Shown piece by piece: positions 8,175 through 17,158 of a stretch of 64,000 nt of DNA. Each line of letters opens with the position of its first letter. The stretch's first letter is position 1. The notes under the pieces are model-generated. The model worked only from the letters and a program-made list of their open reading frames with translations. It did no database searches and had not been told where the DNA came from. The translations under genes were made by a program, and so were the position numbers. Source of the DNA: Paraburkholderia monticola (GTDB lineage Bacteria; Pseudomonadota; Gammaproteobacteria; Burkholderiales; Burkholderiaceae); assembly GCF_001580545.1 (NCBI RefSeq), contig NZ_LRBG01000038.1, positions 434,001 through 498,000 on the forward strand, given 5' to 3'.

Positions 8175-8549
8175 ATGACAATGCGATTCAGGATCCTGTT
8201 TGCTCCGCTCGGCCTGCTCGTCACGCTGCTGGGCGGGTGTTTCCAGCCGCCGTTCAACATGCCCGACGCCTCGGTGATCCACAGCGACGGTGGCCAGATG
8301 CTGGCGCCGGACTGCAGGCAGCTCGTCGTGCCGTCCGGGCTGACCGACGGCGGCTTGCGGCAGCCCTCGGTGGCATGGGGGTGCGCGACTTTCACGAATC
8401 TGGCCGCGCAGGTCTCGAATCCACGCGATCTGGAGCAGCCTCGACCCATTGGGCCGGCCGATGCCGCCGTGGCCGCCGATGCGATGCGCCGCTACGAGCA
8501 GAACAAGGTCACGCCGCTCGACCAGCACACCTCGCGAAATACGAAATAA
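8175..8549 (+). CDS. cpaD: CpaD-family Tad lipoprotein
   Basis: A 124-residue lipoprotein with a lipobox LLGGC (cysteine about residue 20). It sits where CpaD/RcpB is found in Tad operons, between the secretin and CpaE. CpaD is thought to act as a pilotin or partner of the secretin. The sequence is shorter than alpha-proteobacterial CpaD (about 200 residues), and only the pattern GLTDGGLRQPSVAWGCATFTNLA in outline, with its CATxxNLAxQ-like core, resembles that family. The assignment rests equally on position. The ATG at 8175 has GGAG upstream; the gene starts just after the cpaC stop. Confidence 0.8.
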   Translation: MTMRFRILFAPLGLLVTLLGGCFQPPFNMPDASVIHSDGGQMLAPDCRQLVVPSGLTDGGLRQPSVAWGCATFTNLAAQVSNPRDLEQPRPIGPADAAVAADAMRRYEQNKVTPLDQHTSRNTK

Positions 8550-8585
8550 CGACAGGACCCAACCCACTTCGCCCCCGGATTGAAC

Positions 8586-9812
8586 ATGAGCATGATTGGA
8601 ACCCTCATCAAGCCCGCCAGGTCCGACGGGGTCGCCGCCGACTTCGTCGCCTTCGTCGCGGACCGCGAGTCCGAGCAGGTGCTCAAAAGCTTCGTTCTGG
8701 ACGAGGCCCTGCCGCATACCTACATCGCGGAGGGCGGCATCGACGAAGCCATCGCGCGCCTGTCCAGTATGGAGCACTCGCCGAAGCTGCTGCTCGTCGA
8801 TCTGCAGACTTCCGAAATGCCGCTGTCGGATCTGGCCCGGCTTGCCAGCGTCTGCGAGCCGTCGGTGCAGGTGATCGCGCTCGGCGAGCGCAACGATGTC
8901 GGCCTGTACCGCAGCTTGCTCGGCATCGGCGTGGGCGAATATCTGGTCAAACCGCTGACGGTCGGACTGCTCAAGCGCACGCTGAATCTGCGCGATGGCC
9001 GCGCGATGCCGGTGTCGCAAGCGCGCGCGGGCAAGGTCCTCACGTTCGTCGGCGCACGCGGTGGGGTCGGCACGACCACGATCGCGATCAACCTCGCCCG
9101 CAACCTGGCCAATTCGCGGCGTCGCGTGGTGTATCTGGACCTGAACCTGCACGGTGGGGGCGCCCCGAGCATGGTCGGCCTGAAGACCAACAACGGTCTG
9201 GTCGACGTGCTGCAGAACGTCAATCGGCTCGACCCCGCCTATCTCGAGCGTGCGATGCAGTCCGTGGACGGTTCGCGGCTACTGATGTTGTCGGCGCAAA
9301 TGGGATGGCACGACGAGCGTCCGTTCGGGGAGGGCGCGCTGGAGAAAGTGCTGGATGTACTGGTGTCGAGTTTCCACTACGTGTTCCTCGATATCGGCGA
9401 GCGCGCAGATCCGCTGACCCAGGAGGCGTTCCGCTGCGCCGGGCGAAGCTACGTAGTGGCGGACCGGTCGGTCCATGCGGTCCATGAGACCGGCAGGCTG
9501 ATCCGATATATCGAAACGTGCAGTAGCGATAGTCCCGTTACGTCCGTTCTGCTAAACAATCCGAACATGGCGACAGCGGGCAAGGTCGAGCCGGGCGACT
9601 TCGAGGCGTCGATTGGGCGCCCCGTGCTGGCCGAGATGCCGTTCGAACGCCGCGCGCTCGCGATTGCCGAGAATGTCGGCGCGCCGATAGCAGCCGGCAA
9701 GACCGAGGCGTTCGAGCAGGTCATCATGCACCTGTCCGGCGATCTGACCGGTAACAACCAGAACACGGTTGTGCAATCCAGCCTGTGGCAACGACTCATG
9801 GCGAGGAAGTGA
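8586..9812 (+). CDS. cpaE: CpaE/TadZ pilus-localising ATPase-like protein
   Basis: A 408-residue cytoplasmic protein with an N-terminal atypical receiver-like domain (residues about 15-135, ending YLVKPLTVGLL, where a phospho-acceptor Asp is not obvious). A MinD/ParA-type domain starts at VLTFVGARGGVGTTT. The Walker A region reads GGVGTTT, without the usual lysine after GxG; this is the known TadZ deviation. A downstream VFLDIGERADP segment corresponds to Walker B. TadZ proteins mark the pole or site where the pilus machine assembles. Its stop codon overlaps the cpaF start by one base (TGATG). Confidence 0.92.
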   Translation: MSMIGTLIKPARSDGVAADFVAFVADRESEQVLKSFVLDEALPHTYIAEGGIDEAIARLSSMEHSPKLLLVDLQTSEMPLSDLARLASVCEPSVQVIALGERNDVGLYRSLLGIGVGEYLVKPLTVGLLKRTLNLRDGRAMPVSQARAGKVLTFVGARGGVGTTTIAINLARNLANSRRRVVYLDLNLHGGGAPSMVGLKTNNGLVDVLQNVNRLDPAYLERAMQSVDGSRLLMLSAQMGWHDERPFGEGALEKVLDVLVSSFHYVFLDIGERADPLTQEAFRCAGRSYVVADRSVHAVHETGRLIRYIETCSSDSPVTSVLLNNPNMATAGKVEPGDFEASIGRPVLAEMPFERRALAIAENVGAPIAAGKTEAFEQVIMHLSGDLTGNNQNTVVQSSLWQRLMARK

Positions 9813-11227
9813 TGCAATTCGGTCAAAAACGCGTCGTTGAACTGGCCCCCGCGTCCACCGGGGGCGATACCGAAACGCTCGACCCCAAGGCGCAGATCGA
9901 CGAGAAGTCGTTGCGGTCGTCTCTCGGCGTAGTGGTTCAGAACGACACGAATGCCGCTTCCGATGCGTCGCTCGTGCGCTCGGACACGTACAGGACGGTG
10001 CGCAACGCCGTGCTGTCGACCATGAATGCCTCTTTGGTGCTCACCTACAGCCGCGAGCAACTGAAGCCCGAACTCGAGCCGTTGGTCTCCGCGATCATCG
10101 AGCGCGAGCGCCTGAACATTCCGCTTTCCGAACAAGGGCTGATCGTCGAGGAACTGCTCAACGACATGTTCGGGCTGGGGCCGATCGAGCCGCTGTTCGC
10201 CGATGAGACGGTGACCGATATCCTCGTCAACGGCCCCGATCAGGTTTACATGGAACGGCGCGGCAAGCTCGAACTTACACCGTACCGGTTCCGCGACAAC
10301 GCGCACGTGACCACTGTGGCGCAGCGCATCGCGGCGGGGGTCGGCCGGCGCGTCGACGAGAGCAGCCCGATGGTGGATGCCCGACTGCCGGACGGCAGCC
10401 GGGTCAACGTGGTACTGCCGCCGCTCGCATTGCGCGGGCCCGCGATCTCCATTCGTAAATTTTCCAAGCGCAAGCTCACCCTTCAGCACATGGTCAATCA
10501 GGGCAATATGTCCCTCGACATGGCGCACGTGCTGAAGATCGCGGTCACCTGCCGCCTGAACGTGCTGGTCTCGGGCGGTACGGGTTCCGGCAAGACCACC
10601 TTGCTCAATGCGCTCTCGCATTTCATCAATAACGGCGAGCGCATCGTCACGATCGAGGATGCGGCGGAACTTCAATTGCAGCAGCCTCACGTCGTCAGCC
10701 TCGAAACACGCCCCGAAAACACCGAGGGCATGGGGGGTGTCAATCAGCGCGATCTGGTCAAGAATGCGCTGCGGATGCGTCCCGACCGCATCATCCTCGG
10801 CGAAACGCGCGGCGAGGAAGCGTTCGATGTGCTGCAGGCGATGAACACGGGCCACGACGGCTCGATGACCACGATCCACGCCAATACGCCGCGCGATAGC
10901 TTGACCCGGCTCGAAAGCATGGTGTCGATGGCCAACGGCAATCTGCCGTTGATGTCGATCCGGCGGCAGATCGCAAGCGCGCTGCACCTGATCGTCCAGG
11001 TCGAGCGGATGCGCGACGGTATCCGCCGGCTGACCCGCGTGACCGAGGTGGCGGGTATGGAGGGCGACGTGATCATCACTCAGGATCTGTTCGCCTTCCG
11101 TTACGACGTGACGTCCTACGACGCCGAGGTGAAGGGCGGCTTCGAAAACGGCCACCTGCGGCCGGCATTCACCGAGCGGGCCTCGTACTACGGCCTCGAG
11201 GAAGCCTTGCTGGAGGCCGTTGCGTGA
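9812..11227 (+). CDS. cpaF: Tad secretion ATPase CpaF/TadA
   Basis: A 471-residue type II/IV secretion ATPase that powers Flp pilus extension, and in some Tad systems retraction. After an N-terminal helical domain come FGLGPIEPLFADETVTDI (typical TadA), the Walker A SGGTGSGKTTLLN (about residue 260), an Asp box (IVTIEDAAELQL), the Walker B region (PDRIILGETRGEEAFDVLQA) and the His box (GHDGSMTTIHANTP). All catalytic motifs are intact. The ATG at 9812 overlaps the cpaE stop and has GAGGAAG ahead. The C-terminal GTGA overlaps tadB. Confidence 0.96.
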   Translation: MQFGQKRVVELAPASTGGDTETLDPKAQIDEKSLRSSLGVVVQNDTNAASDASLVRSDTYRTVRNAVLSTMNASLVLTYSREQLKPELEPLVSAIIERERLNIPLSEQGLIVEELLNDMFGLGPIEPLFADETVTDILVNGPDQVYMERRGKLELTPYRFRDNAHVTTVAQRIAAGVGRRVDESSPMVDARLPDGSRVNVVLPPLALRGPAISIRKFSKRKLTLQHMVNQGNMSLDMAHVLKIAVTCRLNVLVSGGTGSGKTTLLNALSHFINNGERIVTIEDAAELQLQQPHVVSLETRPENTEGMGGVNQRDLVKNALRMRPDRIILGETRGEEAFDVLQAMNTGHDGSMTTIHANTPRDSLTRLESMVSMANGNLPLMSIRRQIASALHLIVQVERMRDGIRRLTRVTEVAGMEGDVIITQDLFAFRYDVTSYDAEVKGGFENGHLRPAFTERASYYGLEEALLEAVA

Positions 11228-12210
11228 GCGCGATCGTCAACCTCGCCACGATCGCCGCTTTCCTCTGCGCGGTGATCGTCGGCATCATGCATTTGGTCTG
11301 GCAGGACTTGCGCAATCAGCGTCCCGACGCATTGATTCGCGCACGGATCGCGGCGATGCCTGGAGAAACGGGGTTGGCCGCTACGACTTCGAGCGACGTG
11401 CAAGCGATCATCAAAGGGCGCGCGCTGGGCCACCCTGACGAGACGAATATCGTGTTCGGCTGGCTTCGCGCGCGGCGCGACCGCTTGCGCACGGTCGCGC
11501 CGCGCGGGCTGCCGGTCGTGATAGCCGGCGGCCTCGTCGCATTCGGTGTGGCACTGGCGATCCCGCGCTTCACGTCGGTACCCGGCATTGTCCAGATCCT
11601 GCTGGCACTCGCGTTACCTGTGTTGACCGTGCAACGCATCTATCAGATGTTCGTCGACCGTTTCCGCGCAAGCTTTCTGGCAGCGTTGCCGGATGCGATC
11701 GACATGATCGTGCGTGCGGTGCGCGCCGGGGTTCCCGTGGTCAAAGTATTGCCCATGGTGGCCCAGGAGTCCCCACAGCCACTAGCCGGCGAGTTCAAGC
11801 GCATAGGCGATTCGCTCCAGCTCGGCATGGATCTGGAGGAAGTGCTGAGCTCGGCGGCACTACGCGTTCACGTGGCCGATTTTTCCTTTTTTTGCGTGTG
11901 CCTGCTGCTGCAACGAGAAACGGGCGGACAACTGGGCGAAACGCTCGAGAACCTGGCCGGGATCGTGCGAGCCCGCCGCGAAATTCGTCAGAAGACCAAA
12001 GCGTTGACGGCGGAGACGCGGATCACGGTCAAGATCCTCGCAGCCATTCCGGTTCTGATCGTGGGTACGCTGTACATGTCGAATCGCGCCTACATCATGC
12101 TGCTGTTCACCACGCCGACGGGCCACTCGATCCTGACGTTCGCCGTTTCGGCGATCGTCGCGGGCGTTGTCGTCATCAACAAGATCGCCAACCTGGATAC
12201 CTCGCGATGA
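11224..12210 (+). CDS. tadB: Tad inner-membrane platform protein TadB
   Basis: A 328-residue T2SSF/GspF-type membrane protein. There is an N-terminal helix, a basic cytoplasmic linker, two hydrophobic segments near residues 95-135, the GspF domain (FLAALPDAIDMIVRAVRAGVPVVKVL in outline) and two C-terminal helices. Together with TadC it forms the inner-membrane base on which CpaF acts. The start is a GTG within a 4-base overlap with cpaF; the end overlaps tadC by ATGA. Both overlaps argue for strict co-translation. Confidence 0.94.
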   Translation: MSAIVNLATIAAFLCAVIVGIMHLVWQDLRNQRPDALIRARIAAMPGETGLAATTSSDVQAIIKGRALGHPDETNIVFGWLRARRDRLRTVAPRGLPVVIAGGLVAFGVALAIPRFTSVPGIVQILLALALPVLTVQRIYQMFVDRFRASFLAALPDAIDMIVRAVRAGVPVVKVLPMVAQESPQPLAGEFKRIGDSLQLGMDLEEVLSSAALRVHVADFSFFCVCLLLQRETGGQLGETLENLAGIVRARREIRQKTKALTAETRITVKILAAIPVLIVGTLYMSNRAYIMLLFTTPTGHSILTFAVSAIVAGVVVINKIANLDTSR

Positions 12211-13175
12211 GCACGATGCGCATTGATCTGCTGATCAATCTGTTGATGCTGCTGATGCTGCTAGGTGCGCTCGTGCTCTGGTGGGCGTTTAACCGGGGCG
12301 GGTATCGAGGCCGGATTGCGGAACGCGTACGCGAGGCGAGTGCGAATGCCACGGGAGCCGCTTCCTTGAGCAAAGACACGTCGATCAATCGCTTCGCGTT
12401 CGTCCGCCGTGTCATGGAGCCGTTGATCCGGTTCGGTGAACGCATGCCGCTCTTCACCTCCGATCAGCGGCTGAAGCTGGCAAACGATCTGGTCAAGGCG
12501 GGCTTCCGCGGCCCCGCCGCCGTGCCGACCCTGATTGCGCTGAAATTCGTCTCCGGCGTGCTGTGGGCCGCGTTGGTCGTGCTGTGGGTCGCCGACCTGT
12601 TCTCGCTCGGCCACGTTCTGGCGATTCGCATGCTGATGATGCTGGCCGCATTCATGTTCGGGATGATCGTGCCGGAATATGCGCTGGACTTTTACGCGCG
12701 CCGGCGGCGAAAGAAGATCCTTGCTTATTTTCCTGACGCGCTCGATCTGTTCGTCATTTGCACCAATGCGGGTAACAGCCTTGGTGTTGGGCTGCGCCGC
12801 GTCGCCCAGGAGATGGCGCTGATCTGCCCGGCGCTGGCATCGGAACTCGCGCTGACCGCCGACGAACTGCATCTTTCCGGCGACGGAGCGCGCGCGCTGC
12901 AAGCCATGGCCGAACGTGTCGACGTGCCGCCGGTACGCGCGCTGATCACGACGCTGACCCAATCGATGCGCTATGGCACGCCCATTTCGCAGGCACTGCG
13001 CACGCTCTCGCGTATCGAACGGACCGCCCATATCGTGCGGATCGAGGAAACCGCAGCCAAGCTCGCGCCAAAGATGGTCGTGCCGATGATGCTGTTCATC
13101 CTGCCGGCCGTCGTCGCGATTTCCGCCGGACCGGCCATTATGCAACTCGCGGCCTCACTGAAGCACATGACATGA
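12207..13175 (+). CDS. tadC: Tad inner-membrane platform protein TadC
   Basis: A 322-residue second GspF-domain platform protein. An N-terminal transmembrane segment (LLINLLMLLMLLGALVLWW in outline) precedes a cytoplasmic region, two hydrophobic stretches around residues 110-150, and the conserved FPDALDLFVICTNAGNSLGVGLRRVAQEM region. The C-terminus is hydrophobic (MVVPMMLFILPAVVAISAG). The ATG at 12207 overlaps the tadB stop by four bases, and the gene's own stop overlaps tadD by four. No anomaly seen. Confidence 0.94.
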   Translation: MSTMRIDLLINLLMLLMLLGALVLWWAFNRGGYRGRIAERVREASANATGAASLSKDTSINRFAFVRRVMEPLIRFGERMPLFTSDQRLKLANDLVKAGFRGPAAVPTLIALKFVSGVLWAALVVLWVADLFSLGHVLAIRMLMMLAAFMFGMIVPEYALDFYARRRRKKILAYFPDALDLFVICTNAGNSLGVGLRRVAQEMALICPALASELALTADELHLSGDGARALQAMAERVDVPPVRALITTLTQSMRYGTPISQALRTLSRIERTAHIVRIEETAAKLAPKMVVPMMLFILPAVVAISAGPAIMQLAASLKHMT

Positions 13176-14050
13176 AAATCACTCGCTCACTTCTCGCCCC
13201 TCGGGTTTGCGCCGCAGCGGCGTGCCGGCTCGGCGTCGCCGTGTCGTTGCTGACACTGGCGGCCTGCACGACCACGGTCAAGCAAAGCTACGGGCCTGTG
13301 TCGCCGGTGTCGAACCCGGCTACGCTGAGCCTCAAAGGCGAACTGCACGTGGCGGAGGCCGCGCTGGAGTCAGGCAATGTCGATCTGGCCACCACCATTT
13401 ACATGCAGATCGTCCAGTCCAATCCGGATTCCGTGCCGGGCCTGACGGGCCTGGGCGACACGCTGTATGTCCAGGGCGACTACACGCGAGCGAATGTCTA
13501 CTACAACAAGGCGTTGTCGCTCGATCCGAACGCGCTGCCGGCGATGACAGGCAATGCTCGCGTGGCCATCCGGCAACGCCGGCTGGACGACGCCGTCGCC
13601 CAATACCGGCGCGTGCTGGCGATGTCGCCGAGCGACGCGATGGCTGCCGCGGGGCTCGGCACCGCGCTCGACATGCAAGGACACCACGACGAGGCCCAGG
13701 CGGTCTTGCGCAACGCACTGCTCGAAAATCCAGGCGACCCGCGACTGGAGACCGATCTGGGGCTCTCGCTGGTGGTGTCGGGCAAACCGCGCGAGGGGGC
13801 GAACGTGCTGCTCGACGTCACACGTTTTCCGGCCGCGCCGGCCGAGGCGCGCCAGAATCTCGCGATGGCCTACGGCATGCTCGGCAACAACGAAGCGGCC
13901 GAAAAAATTCTGGACGCCGATCTGCCGAAAAAATCGACACAGGACAACCTCCGCTATTACGCGACGCAGCGCATGCGGCTGGCCGCCGTGCAAGGCAATC
14001 CGTCGGGCCCGGGCAAAGCCTCTTTCGCGACGGAGAAAAAGACCCAATGA
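13172..14050 (+). CDS. tadD: Tad TPR lipoprotein TadD
   Basis: A 292-residue lipoprotein with lipobox LTLAAC (cysteine about residue 32). The mature part is built of about five tetratricopeptide repeats. Clear TPR consensus is seen in the units around GNVDLATTIYMQIVQSNPDS, GDYTRANVYYNKALSLDPNA and RRLDDAVAQYRRVLAMSPSD. TadD is required for Flp pilus biogenesis and resembles the pilotin PilF. It starts within the tadC stop (ATGA) and overlaps tadE in the same way. Confidence 0.93.
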   Translation: MKITRSLLAPRVCAAAACRLGVAVSLLTLAACTTTVKQSYGPVSPVSNPATLSLKGELHVAEAALESGNVDLATTIYMQIVQSNPDSVPGLTGLGDTLYVQGDYTRANVYYNKALSLDPNALPAMTGNARVAIRQRRLDDAVAQYRRVLAMSPSDAMAAAGLGTALDMQGHHDEAQAVLRNALLENPGDPRLETDLGLSLVVSGKPREGANVLLDVTRFPAAPAEARQNLAMAYGMLGNNEAAEKILDADLPKKSTQDNLRYYATQRMRLAAVQGNPSGPGKASFATEKKTQ

Positions 14051-14568
14051 AGCGATCTGTCCGCTCCTGGCCCTGCCTCTCTGTCTGGCGGCGTCTGCGG
14101 ACCTTGCCGGGGGACGAGCGCGGTGCGAGCGCGATCGAATTCGCGCTCGCCTCGCTGCCGGTGTTCTTTCTGATCATCATGACGATCGAGTTCGCGCTCG
14201 ATATGACCGTCGACGTGACCGTGCAGATCGCGGCCCAGGCGGCTTCGCGAGCCGGATTGACGATGTCCTTACCCGCCGACGGCACCTCGCGCGCGGATCA
14301 GGCGGAGAAGATCGCGAAGCAGTACCTGGGGAACTGGGTGAATGCTGGCGGAACCTTGACGGTCACACAACTCGACTATGTGTCCTTCAGCAACTTCGGT
14401 GTGTCCGGCTATAACGCGGGCAGCGGGCCGGGCAACTGCGGCGACGTGGAGATGTACACGATTCAGCTCACCATGCCGTCCTTTACGGGGCTGTCCAAGT
14501 GGCTCGGCCGGCCCACGCTGAATTACCAGCGCAACTACATTGTCCAGAACGAAGAATGCGCAAGTTGA
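14047..14568 (+). CDS. tadE: Pseudopilin TadE
   Basis: A 173-residue TadE-like pseudopilin. A basic N-terminus ends in DERGASAIEFALASLPVFFLIIM, where Gly is the processing residue and Ile-Glu-Phe replaces the pilin Glu-Tyr; the membrane helix follows. The C-terminal region has paired cysteines (PGNCGDVEM and EECAS) that could form a disulfide. TadE and TadF are processed by TadV and are minor components of the pilus machine. The gene overlaps tadD by four bases and tadF by thirteen. Confidence 0.93.
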   Translation: MKRSVRSWPCLSVWRRLRTLPGDERGASAIEFALASLPVFFLIIMTIEFALDMTVDVTVQIAAQAASRAGLTMSLPADGTSRADQAEKIAKQYLGNWVNAGGTLTVTQLDYVSFSNFGVSGYNAGSGPGNCGDVEMYTIQLTMPSFTGLSKWLGRPTLNYQRNYIVQNEECAS

Positions 14569-15284
14569 CGAGTGCCCGGAAAGCCGGGCTGGCACGGCGC
14601 CGCTCACGCGGGGTGGCGGCGCTTGAAGTGGTCATCATCGTGCCGGTGATGATCTTCATGCTATTCGGTTTCACCGAGGTGTATCTGTACCTGCGCGCGG
14701 TGAGCATGGTGGAGCATGCGGCTTTCGCGCTGGCGAATTCGCTCGGGCAGATGCAGAACGTGATAGATCAATCCGGCACGGCCAGTGCGAACAGCCTCGG
14801 CTCGTTGTGGGCGGATGCGAACCTGCTCGCCAGTCCCAATACATTGACGGCGAATGGCAATGTCATCGTCACTTCCATTTGTGACAAGTCGTCCTCGGAA
14901 AATAACTGCGGCTTGAACGTGGTCGGCACGCCGTCGCTGAGCAACGGTAAGGCGACCATCTGCTGGCAGGCCGCGGCCAACTCGAGCGCGGGCATGAAAA
15001 CCCAGATCACGACCACCAACGTTCTGCCGTCCTCCTGGCCGTTCTATCAAGGCGACGCCGCGCTCGTCGTCGAGGTGTTCTACCGCTACACCCCGCTTCC
15101 TCTGCTCGCCTCGTTCTGGCCCGGCGCTCCGGGTTCGACCGTGCTCTATCGGCGCGTCTATGCGCGGCAGCGCGTGCTGAACTGGACCTCGATGCCGTTG
15201 CTCAACACGACCGGCGCGGGTCTCGCAGCGGGAAGCGGTTTGTCGGCAGGCTGTCCGGGCTCGACGACTATCGTTGGGTCCTGA
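14556..15284 (+). CDS. tadF: TadE/TadF-like pseudopilin
   Basis: A 242-residue pseudopilin with the TadE-like N-terminus SRGVAALEVVIIVPVMIFML (Gly cleavage site, glutamate at +5, then a hydrophobic helix). A polar domain with cysteines at ICDKSSSENNCG, TICWQ and SAGCPG follows. It occupies the TadF position; its length fits the larger Burkholderia TadF-like proteins. The ATG at 14556 lies inside the 3' end of tadE. A 53-base gap separates it from tadG. Confidence 0.88.
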   Translation: MRKLTSARKAGLARRRSRGVAALEVVIIVPVMIFMLFGFTEVYLYLRAVSMVEHAAFALANSLGQMQNVIDQSGTASANSLGSLWADANLLASPNTLTANGNVIVTSICDKSSSENNCGLNVVGTPSLSNGKATICWQAAANSSAGMKTQITTTNVLPSSWPFYQGDAALVVEVFYRYTPLPLLASFWPGAPGSTVLYRRVYARQRVLNWTSMPLLNTTGAGLAAGSGLSAGCPGSTTIVGS

Positions 15285-15337
15285 CAGGTGCCACGGTCTA
15301 TAAAAGCCAGCGCTCGCGTGATGTACCGGGGACAATC

Positions 15338-17158
15338 ATGAATCTAGCTACCGCTGTTCGTACCGCTCGCCGGCGCGATGCCGCCGTGCTCACGCGATGC
15401 CGCGAATACCTTGCCGGCGGAGATCGCGGAGCGGTCTCGCTGATATTCGCCGTCAGCGCGAGCGTGATGCTCGGTGCGTTGTCGATGACGATCGACCTGG
15501 GACGATATGCGATCTCGCAGGCTCGCATGCAGTCCGCACTCGACGTGGCGAACCTTACGGCATCGATGGACATGGGCCACTATGCGAGCACGACGTGTCC
15601 CACGAGCCTCACCGCGTGGCAGAAAGATGCGCTCGCGTATTACAACACCAACATGCCGAACGGCTATCTCGACATCCTGCTGTCGAGCAACAATTTCAAT
15701 GCGACCTGCACGAATAACCCGGGCGGTGGCCAATACGTGCAGCTTTCCGCGGCGGGCGAATTGCCGTTGATGATGCCGGCGTTCCTCGGATCGAAGGGCA
15801 GCAGCACCAGCACCGGGTCGACCGGTGGCAACGACATGCAGGTCGCCGCTTCGAACCAGGTGGCGCGTAATCCGCAAACCCAACTGGAACTGGCGCTGGT
15901 GCTGGACAACACGGGGTCGATGGCCCAGACGCTGAGCGGCAGTAGCGCGAGCAAGATCGTTGGACTGCAGAACGCGGCCAATAATCTGTTGGGGCAATTG
16001 TTCGCCCAGTCGGGATCGGCGCAGTACTACATTGGAATCGTGCCTTTTGCCAGCACCGTTAACGTCGGCATGACACCGTCATGGCTGGATGGGAACAACG
16101 CGACAGTTTCCGCATCGCTAAGTGCGGGGACGGGGACGTGGCTCAAGCAGTCCTTCAGCTACAACTCGAGCGGCGTGTCGATGAGCGGCACGCCGAAGGT
16201 TAGCCTGTCAGGTACGTCATGGGCGTGGACTGGCAGCGGGTGGGGCGGGTGCGTGGTGGAGCCGCACGATAGCAGCGGTAATCTGGCCGCGCTGGCCTAT
16301 TCGCCGTCTTCGGCGACGGCGACACCGACTTCACCCTATTTGCAGTTCACGCCTTACTACTACAACGTGCCGTCCGCGGGGCTCACGCTCTATACGCAAA
16401 CGGGTTCGGGAAAGAAGGCAACCTGCACGACCAAGACGGTGTCGCAGTTTCCCACGACCATCGGATCCGGGAAAAACGGCACGTGCACCACGACCAGTTC
16501 GACACTGCCGATCAGTCAATGGGATCTGGACCAGCCGTCGACCGCCACTTATACGTTGAACCAGAACAATCTGTGCATTGGTACGCCAGTGACGTTCCTG
16601 ACCAACGACCAGACGCAATTGGGCCATGCAATCAGCGCGATGCAGCCAGCGGGCAATACGATCATTCCGCTCGGCTTGTTGTGGGGATGGCGCATGCTGT
16701 CTTCGAGCTGGGCCGGCACATGGATTCAGCGTTCGACCATCACCACCCCTCTGCCGATACCGGAGAGCTCGATGGGGCTGCAGCGCGTGTTGATTCTAAT
16801 GACGGACGGGCAGAACGATGTCAGTTCGAGCAGTATTCCGGGCCAGGAGGTCACGTATTTCAATGGCCTGTCCGGCGTCGGCACGAACAATCTGCATGCT
16901 CCCTCCGTGTCGAGCACGCTGGCGAGCGGCTCGATCGTCCTGAACGACATCAACACCTATCAGGCAGCGGTCTGCACTGCGATCAAGAACGCGGGCATCA
17001 CGATCTATACGATCGCTTTCGGAGCGGGCGCCGCCGGTACGAGCTTGCAGTCGTGTGCGTCGCCAGGCGATTACTACGTCGCCTCCAACAACTCGTCGCT
17101 GAATACGGTCTTCCAGCAGATCGCATCGCAGATCGCCGTGTTGAGGCTCACGCAATGA
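15338..17158 (+). CDS. tadG: TadG, von Willebrand factor A-domain pilus protein
   Basis: A 606-residue TadG. A TadE-like hydrophobic N-terminus (GDRGAVSLIFAVSASVMLGALSMTIDLG in outline) anchors it. A VWA domain starts near residue 185 with the MIDAS motif LVLDNTGSM; the second half contains LILMTDGQND and the terminal VASNNSSLNTVFQQIASQIAVLRLTQ helix found in TadG. The middle is rich in Ser/Thr/Asn/Gly with several cysteines. TadG is thought to function at the cell surface or as a minor pilin/adhesin. Its stop overlaps the next gene, a glycosyltransferase, by ATGA. Confidence 0.92.
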   Translation: MNLATAVRTARRRDAAVLTRCREYLAGGDRGAVSLIFAVSASVMLGALSMTIDLGRYAISQARMQSALDVANLTASMDMGHYASTTCPTSLTAWQKDALAYYNTNMPNGYLDILLSSNNFNATCTNNPGGGQYVQLSAAGELPLMMPAFLGSKGSSTSTGSTGGNDMQVAASNQVARNPQTQLELALVLDNTGSMAQTLSGSSASKIVGLQNAANNLLGQLFAQSGSAQYYIGIVPFASTVNVGMTPSWLDGNNATVSASLSAGTGTWLKQSFSYNSSGVSMSGTPKVSLSGTSWAWTGSGWGGCVVEPHDSSGNLAALAYSPSSATATPTSPYLQFTPYYYNVPSAGLTLYTQTGSGKKATCTTKTVSQFPTTIGSGKNGTCTTTSSTLPISQWDLDQPSTATYTLNQNNLCIGTPVTFLTNDQTQLGHAISAMQPAGNTIIPLGLLWGWRMLSSSWAGTWIQRSTITTPLPIPESSMGLQRVLILMTDGQNDVSSSSIPGQEVTYFNGLSGVGTNNLHAPSVSSTLASGSIVLNDINTYQAAVCTAIKNAGITIYTIAFGAGAAGTSLQSCASPGDYYVASNNSSLNTVFQQIASQIAVLRLTQ

